Origin: Gnetum montanum
Taxonomy: Eukaryota; Streptophyta; Gnetopsida; Gnetales; Gnetaceae
DNA: 64,000 nucleotides
Assembly: GCA_015680685.1 (NCBI GenBank)
Contig: MNCI01028301.1
Span: 428,164-492,163 of the forward strand
Direction of reading: 5' to 3'
A model generated the notes under the pieces. The model saw only the letters and a program-made list of their open reading frames with translations. It searched no databases and was not told the origin of the DNA. Of this stretch, positions 23,149 through 34,859 are shown in pieces; position 1 is the stretch's first letter; each line of letters opens with the position of its first letter. Both the position numbers and the translations under genes were made by a program.

Positions 23149-23980
23149 TTAAAAACTATTTGAATTAATAACAGGATTCAGTGAAATCTTAGGAGTATAT
23201 ATTTGTTTCTCCTTAGTCATTGAAGAATTTTTTGAAACTAATTTCATTAGAACTTTCCTTGAAGATACATTTTGTTGAACAATAATAAAAGAAAGAAGTG
23301 GACTAACTATTGAAATATCAGTAAAAGAAATCATTGTAATATTTGTAGCATATGTAGAAGAAACCTTAAAAGAATCTTTAACATTAGCAGTAGAAACCTT
23401 AGTAGCATTTATATCACCTTGTTGCTAACATGCTTGCATTGCCTTTTTTTGTAGCATAAAAGAATATGCATCAAACATGTGATCCTTTTGGTGATAGTAG
23501 TGACATAACTTTGGAAGATTATAATAAATAACCTTTTGTGCATAATCTATTCTACTAGCACATAGAGGAGTTTCTCACATAAGTTAACTAAGATCCATTT
23601 CAATCATATATTGAATTCTTCCAAAACCACTAGCTATAATAAGGGTTTTATAATGCTTGATTAGTTCAATATGATAGACAATATTCCTTTTAAGCTTTTC
23701 AAAAATTAATGAAATATTTGCCAATTCAACAAAAAATAAAGAACCTTTTGGAATTCAAGAGATGTTGGATTAAAAGAGGTAGTCCACCTTCAAATAATTA
23801 ATAAATCATGATGATGATTAAAAGAATTGATATCAATGACCTTAGAAACCATTGTTGAATCAAAAAATTCTACCAGCAAAAGTGAGTTTGACAAATAGCA
23901 AGCATAGATAGCATCCAATCCTCGATATTTCTAAACCAAATTTAAATAATTCAAAAAACTTTAGGAACAATGTAAATAAA
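23149..23980 (-). pseudogene. DUF4283/zinc-knuckle protein fragment (LINE ORF1-like), minus strand
   Basis: Read on the minus strand from about 23980 downwards, the text resembles the DUF4283 domain common in plant L1-type LINE ORF1 and related gag-like proteins. An RWTTSFNP segment with surrounding hydrophobics is followed by IQYMIEMDLS and then QKVIYYNLPKLCHYYHQKDH at about 23540-23480. The last segment is a zinc knuckle whose second and last Cys have become Tyr (C-Y-x4-H-x4-Y). After the knuckle comes a Thr/Ser/Val-rich open segment ending near 23149. Frameshifts and stops are present. I see no reverse transcriptase next to it, so I cannot tell a LINE fragment from a host gene fragment. 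Confidence 0.4.
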
Positions 23981-24794
23981 TAAGAATTTTCATGAAAACA
24001 TACATTCAAGAAATTTGTAGAAAGGTAAGAAAGCAGTGGTTCTACCTAAAGAATCACTTATTTAATATAGTGCTATTGCATGTAATATCAATGCTAGATG
24101 CCTTATTACCTTAGATCAATGTAGAAAACTTCATCACCAAAACACTCAAACCTATTTCTTTGATATTCTAGATAATAATGTTTTTTTATATGGCTAACAT
24201 ATGATTATTTTTGTTGAAGGAAAAGTTTGGTCATTTATATGACAAGAGGGATAAAACTTCAAATTAGCAATTACAATAGTAGTATCATCATGGAGCATAG
24301 AAGATCCTCTAGAAAAAAATATGAACGTCTAGACCAATAAAAAGTCCCTAGGTATTCTTATAAGGCATCAAAACCAAACTCAAAAATATATTGTGCACAT
24401 CATAAAGTTCATTTAAAATAGAGGGAATGCATATTTGGAAAAGTAAAAGAACATATAATTTACAAGCATGACATTAGCTCATCTTACAAGGACTCAAGAA
24501 TGTTAAGTGTTGCCATCGTGTATTCATTTTTATAATTTAACATTTACTAAAAATTTTTATGAGTTAAAAAGTTTTATGCCAGTTGCAAGGTTTACCTTCC
24601 AAATTTTTATTGATTGTTGATCCCCAAAAAAATAAATAATAATACGAAAAATTCTTTATAGTACATTAGATACTCTAAAGTAAGAAGGCTTGTTAGTAGT
24701 TCTTCTACTAGGTAATGCGAAGTTATAAAGTTCTAACTTGTTATAACCCAAAAATAATTGTAATATAGGTAAAACATAAGTTTTATAGTACAAT
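23981..24794. other. Unassigned AT-rich sequence
   Basis: No coding or structural feature is recognised, apart from a short TTATAAAGTTCTAA at about 24724 that equals the 3' flank of the tRNA-like repeats described next. Confidence 0.35.
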
Positions 24795-24811
24795 TAGAAC
24801 TTTATAACTCA

Positions 24812-24887
24812 ACATTGTCCACTAGAATTGAATCCATGACTTAGAGCTTTCAAATCAAGAGTCTAACCATAAGGCTAACATCTCATT
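24812..24887 (-). repeat. tRNA-like (SINE-type) repeat, copy 1, minus strand
   Basis: On the minus strand it reads AATGAGATGTTAGCCTTATGG, then about 35 bp, then GGATTCAATTC, resembling internal RNA polymerase III A and B boxes. The flank GAGTTATAAAGTTCTA is shared with copies 2 and 3. It is probably a tRNA-derived SINE or its head. It is inverted relative to the other two copies. Confidence 0.45.
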
Positions 24888-25117
24888 ATTATAAAGTTTT
24901 AATTTGACTATGTCTCATATGTAAACATTATTGAAAAAAATATTTTAGGTTTCAACACTTGTCCCACCCCAACCCCATGGTCCCAACCCCCAATCCACTT
25001 TTTCATTAAAAAAAGGGCTCTCAACCCAAGAAAAAAAATACTAAATTAAGTAATGAGAAGAAACATAAATCAAATGATATTTTGGATTGCAGATTACAAT
25101 TATCATAGCACTTTAAC

Positions 25118-25192
25118 AATGAGATGTTATCTTAGTGGTAATACTTTTAATTTGAAAGCTTCAAGTAATGGGTTCAATTTTGGTGGACAATC
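25118..25192 (+). repeat. tRNA-like (SINE-type) repeat, copy 2
   Basis: An A-box-like TTATCTTAGTGGTAA and a B-box-like GGGTTCAATTTTG lie about 30 bp apart, as in a tRNA-derived SINE head. The sequence continues into GAGTTATAAAGTTCTA. Acceptor-stem pairing is not convincing, so I do not call a tRNA gene. Confidence 0.45.
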
Positions 25193-25424
25193 TTGAGTTA
25201 TAAAGTTCTACTATCAATAATAAGAATGATCAAATAACAATAAAGAAATGAGAAGACAAAAGCCTTTGTAAATAGTTTTACTTTTACTATAGGAAGTAAA
25301 ACCACTTTTTTATTAAAAAAAGGACTCTCAATCCAAGGTATAAAATGCTAAATTAAGTAATGAGAAGAAACATAAATCAAATAATATTTTAGACTAGAGA
25401 TTGCAATTATAATAGCACTTTAAT

Positions 25425-25499
25425 AATGAGATGTTAGCCTAGTGGTAAGACTCTTAATTTGAAAGCTTTAGGTTATGGGCCTAATTCTGGTGGGCAATC
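25425..25499 (+). repeat. tRNA-like (SINE-type) repeat, copy 3
   Basis: The A-box-like segment TTAGCCTAGTGGTAAGACT is the best preserved of the three copies; the B-box-like segment is GGGCCTAATTCTG. The copy lies in unit 2 of the 307-bp tandem duplication. Confidence 0.45.
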
Positions 25500-25605
25500 A
25501 TGAGTTATAAAGTTCTAATATTAATGATAAGAATGATTAAATAACAATAAAGAAATCAAAAGATAAAACCTTATGTGAATATTTTTTATTTTACTATAGG
25601 AAGTA

Positions 25606-26792
25606 TCAATCACTTTAAACATAGTGCATAAGAAATTTTTTTCTTATATTAGGAGACTACTATCTACCTAAAGTGAAATCTTTTGTTGATATGTAGGATT
25701 TAGAAGATGTCAAAGAGACTCGACATAAGATTAATTATGATAGACATTATGTGCTAGCATTTACTTTTGTATTTTCCTATCTTACAAAAGTTGACATTTC
25801 ACAAAAGCTTTATGTTGTTACATTAAGTCCTTTTCTTATTTTAAGTTTGAGCACAAACATTAAAAATTATGTAAATTTTATTAGGTATTAGAGCTAAAAA
25901 AATTAAGTAATAATATTAAGAATTTTAGAATACATAAAATCAAAAAAGATATCTTAACACCCCCCTTTCTAACGTTAGGCTAAAGGATATTATGTTGGGT
26001 ATAGAATCAAGAAACATAGCATTGAATGAAACTATGTAGTTAAAGGTAAATGGAAGGAAACTATGTTAAAACCATGACCAAAGGATAAAATAATCTAACA
26101 TAATGAAAGGAAATAAATGTAAATATTTAAATTATGTAATACATGTATGCTAAAAAATGAAAGCTAACTAAAAGAGATGATTTATCATAAGTTGAAAATC
26201 GAAAATAAATGAACAAAAATATAATACTAACAATGGGAACAATATAAATACAAATATAAAATGTCTAGAAATAACCAACATGATAACAATGGGCTAGTAA
26301 TATAGTATCCATAAATCTAAATGCATGAATGATAGAGAGATTAGATATGAACATATTGCTAAATAACCTAATACATGAATAACTAAACAATGTCCAAAGT
26401 TGAAAAGATAACAAGATATAAGAGTTCTAATAAAAAATGCATCAAACATCTCCACGATTCACATATCATTGGAAACTTGTAATAAAATGGAATATTAGTA
26501 TCAAATTGAGTGAGGAACCTTGGCACCTCCTTTGACTGAAAAGTGGGCAAATCTCATGTTGGCTAGATGAGGCATGATTAACTTAGAAATAATGTTAGAA
26601 TAGACACATAAACCAAATAACCAAGATCATACAACCATAACAATCCAAAAAAGAAAAACATTAATAACTCAAAAGAATTATAACTTCATCTATCAACTTG
26701 CAGAAAAAGAGGCTAGTATGTACTGCACTAAGTGTCAATGTATAATAAGGTTAACATTTATACTTGATCATATTTTAATATCAAATTTTTAA
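25606..26792. other. Unassigned AT-rich sequence
   Basis: I see no gene or repeat structure. A C-run (CACCCCCC at about 25968) is the only compositional oddity. Confidence 0.35.
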
Positions 26793-27336
26793 TGTCCCCA
26801 TTTTCAAATGGTGCTATTGCATAACAAAGATGGAGCCTCTTCATGACAAGTGTTATAATTATCATAACAAGACCTGAAAGCATATGTTGTAATAATGGAT
26901 GTGTCTCTTGAGGTGACCTTTGGGGGTTCAACCTAACATATTTATACCCAAGGATTAGAGGTCATATCAGCATGGAGTTGTAAAGCTAGTAAAGATGAGT
27001 AATGTGTGCTAGGTGTAGTGGGACAGGAAGAGGACTGGCCATAACTTCTAAGCAGTGATAATCCTAACTATGGTGGTTGTGCTAAATTGCCTCTAAGGAA
27101 TAGATGTTAAAGGAATAAAACCCTAAGGAACACTCTTAGAACATGATCTAGATATACTATTTCACACTAATAAAGCATTCTTTCATTTTTCCTTTTTCAT
27201 TTTCCTTGTTATTTTCTTTATGCATAATGTTGAATGTTATATATATTTCATGTTTGATATATTATATTCTCATGCATAATGTCTAACATATTGTATATTT
27301 GACATTTTCTATGACATTTGGGAATGGGATGTCACA
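26793..27336 (+). repeat. Possible solo LTR
   Basis: The 544-bp segment begins TGTCCCCATT and ends GGGATGTCACA, which are imperfect inverted termini of the TG...CA type. A TATA-like CATATTTATACCC (about 26936-26948) and an AATAAAGC (about 27168) lie in the order expected for an LTR. No target-site duplication is visible and no second copy is in the window, so this is tentative. Confidence 0.3.
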
Positions 27337-27833
27337 AAACTAAACCAAACTAAATATTAAATTATCATACATAAGGATTTATTATTATTCTCAAACCAAC
27401 TGAGAAGCATAATCCAAGACTTACCTCTAACATTTTAGAGACATCAAATAAGAAAACTAATAAGCCATTCGATCACCCTCTCATGTAGGATGAGACCTAC
27501 AATGAAAACCACATGGATGCATTCTAGTGAGGAATAATCACCAAACATCTTTAAGAAGTCCACTCCAACTGGCCACATAGCTCAGTGCTAGCTCCAATAT
27601 TTGAACATGTAATAAACAACTAAACATGGAAAACCAAATGTTGTTGGTAAAGTACTATAACCAAAATCAATAGAGTTCATAGTCTGAAAGGTCCAAAAAT
27701 AATACCAGCTACTATACATAGATCACAAATACCAATTCCCAAAAAGTCAAACTAAGTTCTAGCATCATTAGAAAACCAATACCATCATCAATAAAAACCA
27801 CAAACTACCAAGGCATTATCCAAATAACACAAA
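27337..27833. other. Unassigned sequence left of element F
   Basis: No feature is recognised. The last five bases before element F (27834-27838, cttgt) are its probable target-site copy. Confidence 0.35.
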
Positions 27834-28419
27834 CTTGTTGTTGCAACAATTTGCCACTTTTGTGCAACAACATTGGACTTGAATTATCGGGCTCATTTCT
27901 TTGAATGATATCCAATGATTTTTAAGGATTGATTTACTTATGTCATAAGAATAAGCCTAGATTTTTCACATAGGATAAAGACCTAAGCAAAGAGAGGTTT
28001 CTGAGCAAAATTTCTACATAAATATAGGAAGGATTAGAATTGTTTTGATAAAATCGTCTTTAAATAGAGGGTTTTAAAGCCATATGGACAACCTAGAAAA
28101 TTTTGATAGGTTGAATTCCAACCAATTCACTAAGTTAGGATTTCAATTTAAATTCAACATCATGTAGAATATTAAATTAGCTACCAAAGATAGAGCTTGT
28201 ATGAGTTTGTCCTAACTTAAGAAAATGCTTTTTCTATTGCAGACCTTGAAAATTGATTCACAAATATTAGAAATCTTTTTCATCCCAAGAAGAGGTTCAC
28301 ATTAAAACAAATAGTTGGATGCAAAAAATATTTATAATTTTAAGTAAAAGGTCTTGATCTAATATTGAATTAACTCTTTAAAGCTATTTTAAAAGAGTAA
28401 AGTAACATGATTTCTAGAA

Positions 28420-30520
28420 CCAAAATTTGGCTTCATAAAATATTTTTAAATCAGTTCTACCATGTCAGTTAATATAATATGAGATTTTATAACTAAAAAA
28501 AAAAAAATTACTTTTGGCCTTACTATGTCAACCTCAAAAAGTTAATGGATTTGTAAAGCTAAAAGTTAGTATTGAAAAGAAGCTTTAAGTAAACCCTATC
28601 ATTTTCGTTTCATATAGCATAGGTTCATAGAACTAAAATTTGGTTCTATAAAATGGTTCTAAATTCGATGGATTGTGAAAATAGGGAATTCATTAAGCAT
28701 GATCACCACATTAGCTTGTAAAGGGAGCTCATAGAACCAAAATCTGGTTCTACAAGAAAGCTTTACTTGAATAAGCTTCACAAGATTCTAATATGACATG
28801 TAAGCTACAAAGGAAGAGCATGTTTTCAAGAATTAACATTTTCATTGAAATTGTTCCTAGAATGAAAGTAAGCTCTGAAATCCTATATTAAATGTTTTAC
28901 CATGTCATAATTTTACAATAGATGGGTTCATGAAACCAAAAAGCGGTTCTACGAAACATTTCTACAAGCCACATCATCATTCAGAGAAGGAACTTAAATT
29001 GAAACATTACTCATAATTTGGTTCTACCAATGAACACATAAGTAGATTTTCCAAGTCAACTTTATTTAGAAGGGAAGATTCATAGAGTGGAAAAATGGTT
29101 CTATAAACAAGCTTAGTTTTTGGCTCTTCCATGTCAACTCATTATGTGGCACTAGTTTGTAAATTAAAAAGTGTTTCTAAAAAGAAGCTCTCCCCAATTA
29201 GCATGCATTCATAGAACTAAAATATGGTTCTACTGAGTAAAGAAAAAATGGTTTAAAAAATGGATGATTAGAGTGGTTCTACATGTCATCAGCTTCTTTA
29301 TAGAATGGGTTAGTAAAACCAAAATTTGGCTCAACAATAAGCTTAGGTTTTAGCTCTACCATGTGAACATTGGAAAGTTAAAAATTTTGAAGAGCTAGTA
29401 AGGTAATATTTAAAATGGATTCTTGAGATACCTTGCGATGCTAGCTTCTTAGACAATAAGTTCATAGAACCAAAAAGAGGTTCTATGAAATGATTCTTCA
29501 AGAAAGCTTAAAATTGACTCTACCAAATTAGCTTCATTTAGATAGGAAGATTCTTAGGGTTCAAAATGGCTTTACTAAAAATACAATTTTTGGCTTTGCT
29601 AAAAATACACTTTTTGGCTCTGCCATGTAAGCTGTTCATCTTGATTCATAAAATTAAAATCTAGTTCTATGATAAGAGGCATAAGATGATTCTACTAGCT
29701 ACATCATCATTAGACCATGTCATATTTAAAGAAAAAGCATCATTCATAGAGTTGAAATTTAGTTCTACAAGAAAGTGTAGAAATGGTTTTTCCATGTTAG
29801 CCTATAGATCTAGTTTATAAAGTTAAAGCTGAGCTCCTTGGAGAAACTTTAAAGTAGTTCTACCATGTTAGCATTCATAAAGAGTAAGTTTGTAGAATTG
29901 AAAAGTGTCTCTACAAAATGATTATATGAATAGCTAAATTATTTATAAAGGATGCATTAAAAGCTTAAAAGACATTCAATGCTTACTTCCATGTCAGCTC
30001 ATAGAACCAATTCATGAAATTGGAACTTAGCTCTACATATAGACTTAAGAATCGATTTAATGAGATACATCAACTTTAGTGGATTTGCTTCATCATGTCA
30101 CCATTTAGATAAATATACTTGAGTTTATGAGAAATAAAAAGCTTCATTTTCCATGTCAACTTCTAAGTAAAACAAGCTTGTAGAACTTAAAAATGGCTCT
30201 ATGAATAAGCTTCTAGATAGTACTACCTTGTTAGCTTTGAAGATCGTTGGAAGAGCTTAAAATGGTTTCTACAATATAAGCCAAATTGGTTTTGCAAGCC
30301 ACATTAAGATAAAAGCTTACCTTAGATCCACCAAGGATTCTAAGCTTAATTTACTCATGTGTGCATTATATTTTAATACAACTCGTCATGCTACAAAGCC
30401 AAAGAATATGACATGGCTTATAGAACCAAAATTTGGTTCTATGAAGAAGCTCTACTACTACTCTTCCACATTAACTCTTCTATAGAATGAATCTATAAAA
30501 CCAAAAAATAGTTCTACAAA
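28420..30520 (+). repeat. Array of degenerate palindromes in the element F 5' LTR
   Basis: At least fifteen copies of a dyad of the type TAGAACCAAA / TTTGGTTCTA occur over 2.1 kb, on average about every 110-120 bp. The copy at 30421-30441 is perfect, with 10-bp arms around one A. Others are at about 28422, 28627, 28732, 28929, 29082, 29211, 29318, 29464, 29647, 29746, 29895, 30180 and 30488. Between dyads a second short motif, CCATGTCAGCT or close variants, recurs (for example about 28460 and 29990). Confidence 0.8.
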
Positions 30521-31210
30521 CAAGCTAAAAATGATTCTACAAGTTGACGTTAGGATAAGCTTTTAATGAAGCAACTCAAAGAAGCCAAAGTTCATGACAT
30601 GTGATAAGAACAAAGTAAAATGGCTTGTTTAAAAGAAAGTTAAGGTAAAAGGTGAATTTCAAGTCATAGAACCATAGATGAATAGAGCAGAGAACTAAAA
30701 TAGAGCCAAGAGTAGTGTAAAGCTATCATTAAAGTTCAAAGTAGTGACGCCAAAAAAAGTTCCTATTTGGTAGATGAATAGAAAGGTAGAAAAATGTTTG
30801 ATTTAGTTAGGGCTAAAAAAAAACTATTACCTTAGTTAAAATAGGGTTATTTAGATATGATGATGATAGTTACTAGTATCATGAATGAAATTACCTAGAA
30901 GAAGCTTAAATTAAAATAAGTTCAAGCTAGTGCATGCACTAACTGAGTCAGTTTTGAAAGAAATAGACGTTGAAGAAACCTTAAAGAAGCTTAATGACAC
31001 CGAATCAAATTCAATGAACTAGGTTATTGAAGTTCCTATAAATCATGGAAGGTTATCTCAATAGCTATCAATTTAAGAACTCCAAATTTAAAGAATGGAA
31101 AAAAAAATTACTAAGAAAGTGAGAAACTATCCAATGACCTTCAATTAGATGAAGAGAATGTGCAAAATATGAAGCTTTAATTTTTATAACTTTTGTAATT
31201 TCCAATGGCT

Positions 31211-31221
31211 ATTATATAAAG
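31211..31221 (+). promoter_or_regulatory. TATA box of the element F 5' LTR
   Basis: ATTATATAAAG is identical in the 3' LTR (54855-54865), although the surroundings have diverged. It places the start of transcription in the last fifth of the LTR and leaves about 3.3 kb of U3. Confidence 0.55.
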
Positions 31222-32033
31222 TCTAGAATAGAAGCTTAAAAGAAATCCAAGCCTTATCAAAAGTGGGGAGCAAGCTTCTATAGAGGAAAATTCAGAAGAA
31301 ATCTTGTAAAGATTATTTCATACAATGGAATTTTAAATAGGTTTTATTTATCTCTTCTAGCTTTCATCTCTTAGCTAGTATTTCTAGTTGAATAGCTTTT
31401 GCTATTTTTTCTATTTCAAGTATTGCATAACTACATATGAATGGATTGCTAGTTTTGGAATAGGTTATTTTCTCTATGACCAAATGTTTTAATTATTTAT
31501 GTTATTTTGGTTGAATGGAATAGCTTTGATAAGTTTCAGTTTTGAATCAACTTAACATAGGAAATATTATCTTCTTTATACAATTTTGAGCTTTTCAAAT
31601 TACCTCTCTATCTCAATCTTATACTTTGTTTAGCAAAACTTTTATGGTCTAACATTGAGAAGTTAGCTAACAGATAACTTAATATTTAAGATTAACATTT
31701 TCTATAAAACTGTTCATTCACTATATATGTATGTTGTGTAAGATTTAAAGCTAGGCTTAAAGGATAGTTATTTGATGTCTATAATTATGTTAAGAGATAA
31801 CTATGAGGGATAGTCATTAGCCACATATAAGACAATAATTCCTTAGATCTGTTACATAGATAGATTTTTATTATTAAATACAATGAGTCATATTTAGTTC
31901 ATTAGAAACCAATAGATGCTATTTGGGAATGTCCATGCCTTGGTGGAATCATAGACCAACAACCACCTAAAGAGAGTTTATTAGAATTATTCCTTATAGC
32001 AAGGTTTTTGTCCTACCACAACAATATTTTAAT

Positions 32034-32049
32034 TGGTACTAGAATGAGG
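32034..32049 (+). other. Primer binding site of element F
   Basis: TGGTACTAGAATGAGG lies ten bases after the LTR end. It resembles the common plant site TGGTATCAGAGC, which is complementary to initiator tRNA-Met, with several mismatches. Confidence 0.55.
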
Positions 32050-33560
32050 ACTTCTTAATATTAAAACATATTAAATTTTATTAGGATATATTAGATTGAT
32101 GTAGGTTATAAGTAAATTAGTTAGCTAATGTAGCTTATGAGTGCTTCTTTAGATAAATAAGAACATTTCAAAAGTCCAAAATATACATTTAAACTTAAAG
32201 CTATAACTACATTGGAGAGGAATCTAAAACCATACTTAGAAACTTAAGTAGTGCAATAAAGACATGATGTACTAGGATATCATCTTTAATTAAGGATTTG
32301 TCTTTCAGAAGAAAATCTAAGTTCAAATATTTGCGAGAGACATATAGCCTTGGTAAATATTGTTTATTAGAGGAATATTTGCATGTGTGTGAGCTAGCTC
32401 TTGTTGATGCAAATATTCAACACCAAGATTAAGCATGTCGACTATGCATAGGTAACCTTAGAGACATGGCTTAAATTTGGTAGCCAAACTTGCCAAATAT
32501 TAGTATCACTAGTTGTAATAATATAAAAGCTTTATTTATAGCCTAGTTTGGTAATTAGATTGAGAAACATTAGATATATAGTGACCTAGTTCAAATGAAA
32601 TAGGGAAATAAGGAATCAGTAAGAGAATTCAACAAGAAGTTCCAAAGAGTCTGTGGCTTATTTCAAAATAAATTTTCACCAAGTAACAAAGTCTTGAGGA
32701 AAAATTACTTAAATGCTATAAATCATAGAATCTCAATTTGGTTATGAAGAATTCCAAACATCAATACTTTAGCATACCTTTATAGTGAAGCCATAGAATT
32801 AGAAAGGAAATTAAGTTTAGCTCTAGATGAAATATAATCTTTTGCAAAGGAATCATTAAGGAATGCTTCACATCCAAAATTTTATAAAGCATAAGTCATC
32901 ACCCTCAATTAGTAGTTATATTGAGTTATAGAATGAAGAACCTAAAAAAGATAAAATTTTAAAAGAGATGTCCAATAAAATTATCAAACTAGAAAAGTAT
33001 ATGTCAAAAATGAAAATTAAGAAAGACAAAAAATTTAGCCAAGCTAGAAAATCAGATATCCAAGATGAACTCGAAGATATTGAGGAAAACGATGCATTGT
33101 CTAATTCAAATCTAGTAGAATTTGAAGAAGAATTTAGGGAATTCATAGGTATATATTACTTAGAAAGGTCATCTAGTAATGAGACATTTGAAGGCTCATA
33201 ATCAAGATACTTATTTAATGATGATTTCAATAACAATGAAGAGCCTAAATATGAACTTTGGAGTACAAAAGAAAAGATGACTACATTTAGACCACCAAAT
33301 ATAATACTTGAACCTAATGAAAAAATGTAAAGTTTTTTTTTAAATTCAAATGAAAAATATCAATCAAATGAAGAAGATCATCTAGATCCTCTACCTAGAA
33401 TGTTCAAAAAGTTAGGATTTTATGACAAAAGGAAGCATGACATAATATAAAATTTGAATAAGATTAAAGCTAATATTAGCTCATATAAATTAATTCAAAT
33501 TAAAGGATACTCTAAAGAATTTTAGAAGAGATTAAGAACAAAAGGAAGGTAAGTGATGTT
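32050..33560 (+). pseudogene. Element F gag (decayed)
   Basis: The gag domain is recognisable at about 32560-32880: an LVQMK.GNKESVREFNKKFQ segment, FSPSNKVLRKNYLNAIN, and a Leu/Glu-rich segment ending LSLALDE. After it come an acidic/Lys-rich part (32968-33201) and a DHLDPLPRMFKKLGF segment (about 33380). No zinc knuckle is visible. The gene makes the capsid in intact elements; here it is broken by several stops. Positions 32050-32280 are leader without recognisable coding. Confidence 0.7.
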
Positions 33561-33639
33561 GCTACAAATTGTATTTATAATGATGATAAACATAGTAACA
33601 AAACATAGGTTGTAGCTAATAAAGATGCTCCTCCATTTC

Positions 33640-33935
33640 CAATAACTCTTAAGCTAGAAGGTAGATATCTATACAATTATTTAGTTGATTCAAGGACCAC
33701 TTCAAAATTAATTCCCTTGTCAATATGCAATCAGTTGCGATTAAAACTTGACCAATTAGATAGGAAAATTATTCAAGTCAATAAGAGTAGAGTTAAGATA
33801 ATAGGTCAATTGACAAACATATTGCTCCAATTAGCTTCATACCTAAGGATTAAAAGTAGGGTTATCATCCAAGTCACCAATATACTTGATTCCTATAGCT
33901 TATTATTAAGCAAAGGTTAAGTCAAAATTTCCTTG
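33640..33935 (+). pseudogene. Element F aspartic protease (decayed, active-site change)
   Basis: LEGRYLYNYLVDSRTTSKLI (33652-33711) matches the retropepsin active site, normally D-S/T-G. Here the third residue is Arg (GGA/GGG to AGG), so the triad is DSR. The frame stays open to 33919 and includes KSRVKIIGQLTN and a hydrophobic C-terminal segment ending SYSLLLSKG, which fits the flap and the end of a retropepsin. Confidence 0.75.
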
Positions 33936-34129
33936 GATACATAGAAAAAAATTATTCTCATATGTGGTTGCATTAGAAGGGAGAGCCAAATTAGATTTAT
34001 ATATATAGTGAGCCATTAATGATAAAGAGTGTGAATTCTGATGGAAACAATGAAAGGTTTGAATCAAGATAAGTTGAATTAGGAGTCAACTCAATTTGAG
34101 AAATTATAATCATAAATTTTGATAATCAA

Positions 34130-34560
34130 TTAGTACAATTTTGGCAATTATACTTTGATGGGGCTTACAACTCTAGGGGAGCATGAATTGGTTTTATTAT
34201 AATCAACCTAGAAAATCAAGTGGAATTAAAAGCTATCCATTGAAATTTCCTTATATGAATAATAGAGCCAAATATGAATCTATGTGTAGAGGATTGAGAA
34301 TGACTAATGAATAGAAAATCCTAAGGTTAGAAGTTTAAGGGATATTCAAAACTCATATGTCAAGTTGGAGGAAAGTGCAATGTTAAAAGATTATTTCTAA
34401 GGAGTTACAAGTAAATGGTAACAAAATTTCTTAGAAATTTAATGAAATACAAAATTGAAAATATTTCAAGGGAGAAGAATCAAAAGGTTGATGAATTTGT
34501 GGTGGTAGCTTTAGCTCAAAACTTATCAAAGGTAACTGAATGCTAAAAAGTAGTAATTGA
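34130..34560 (+). pseudogene. Element F additional (archaeal-type) RNase H, located before RT
   Basis: The motifs match the second RNase H of plant Tat-type gypsy elements. WQLYFDGAYNSRGA has the first catalytic Asp (YFDGA at 34151-34165); NRAKYESMCRGLR (34261-34299) is the NxAEYEA motif with the catalytic Glu; and GYSKLICQVG is the GDS motif with Asp changed to Tyr. It ends in REKNQKVDE and LAQNLSKV. One or two frameshifts separate the pieces. In Tat elements this domain usually follows the ordinary RNase H; here it lies between protease and RT. An ordinary RNase H is also present at 35770-36000. Confidence 0.7.
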
Positions 34561-34859
34561 ATTAGAATCAGAATTAATAATCCCTAATAACAAGGATTGC
34601 TTTTATATTTTTGAAGATGATCATCAAATAACTCAATTACTAAAAAATATGGAAGAATTTAGAGGTTAAATTCATAAAAAATATGACTTAAGATCAAAAG
34701 AAAGAAGGATACCTTAAATGGTGCTACAATTGGAAGAAGAATTTAGATAAAAATTAGTTAAAGGCTTAGATTTTCAAAGTCCTAAAGATCAAGCTTATGA
34801 GATAATAGATCTAGGATGTCAAGGTATTCCAAGATATCTTAATATTGGGATATAACATT

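Larger units (their letters stand above)
24995..25605 (+). repeat. Tandem duplication, two units of about 307 bp
   Basis: Unit 1 (24995-25301) and unit 2 (25302-25605) both begin CCACTTTTT.ATTAAAAAAAGG.CTCTCAA and end near CTATAGGAAGTA. They differ at many scattered positions, so the duplication is old. Each unit contains one forward copy of the tRNA-like repeat. Confidence 0.75.
27839..32023 (+). repeat. Element F 5' LTR (4185 bp)
   Basis: The LTR begins TGTTGCAACAATTTG and ends CCTACCACAACA, and pairs with 51505-55677. It is unusually long. Its middle (28420-30520) is built from a repeating palindromic motif, listed separately. A TATA box (ATTATATAAAG, 31211-31221) near the right end is conserved in the other LTR. 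No ORF of note lies inside. Confidence 0.92.

Noticed and set aside
25425-25499. Functional tRNA gene
   Set aside because: Acceptor and anticodon stems do not pair convincingly, and three diverged copies with shared flanks point to a repeat.
30421-30441. Steroid-receptor-type site (AGAAC...GTTCT)
   Set aside because: The resemblance is only in the half-sites, the spacer is wrong, and plants lack these receptors.
28420-30520. CRISPR-like array of palindromic repeats
   Set aside because: The repeats are degenerate, spacing is irregular, the array lies in both LTRs of a plant retrotransposon and there are no cas-like genes.
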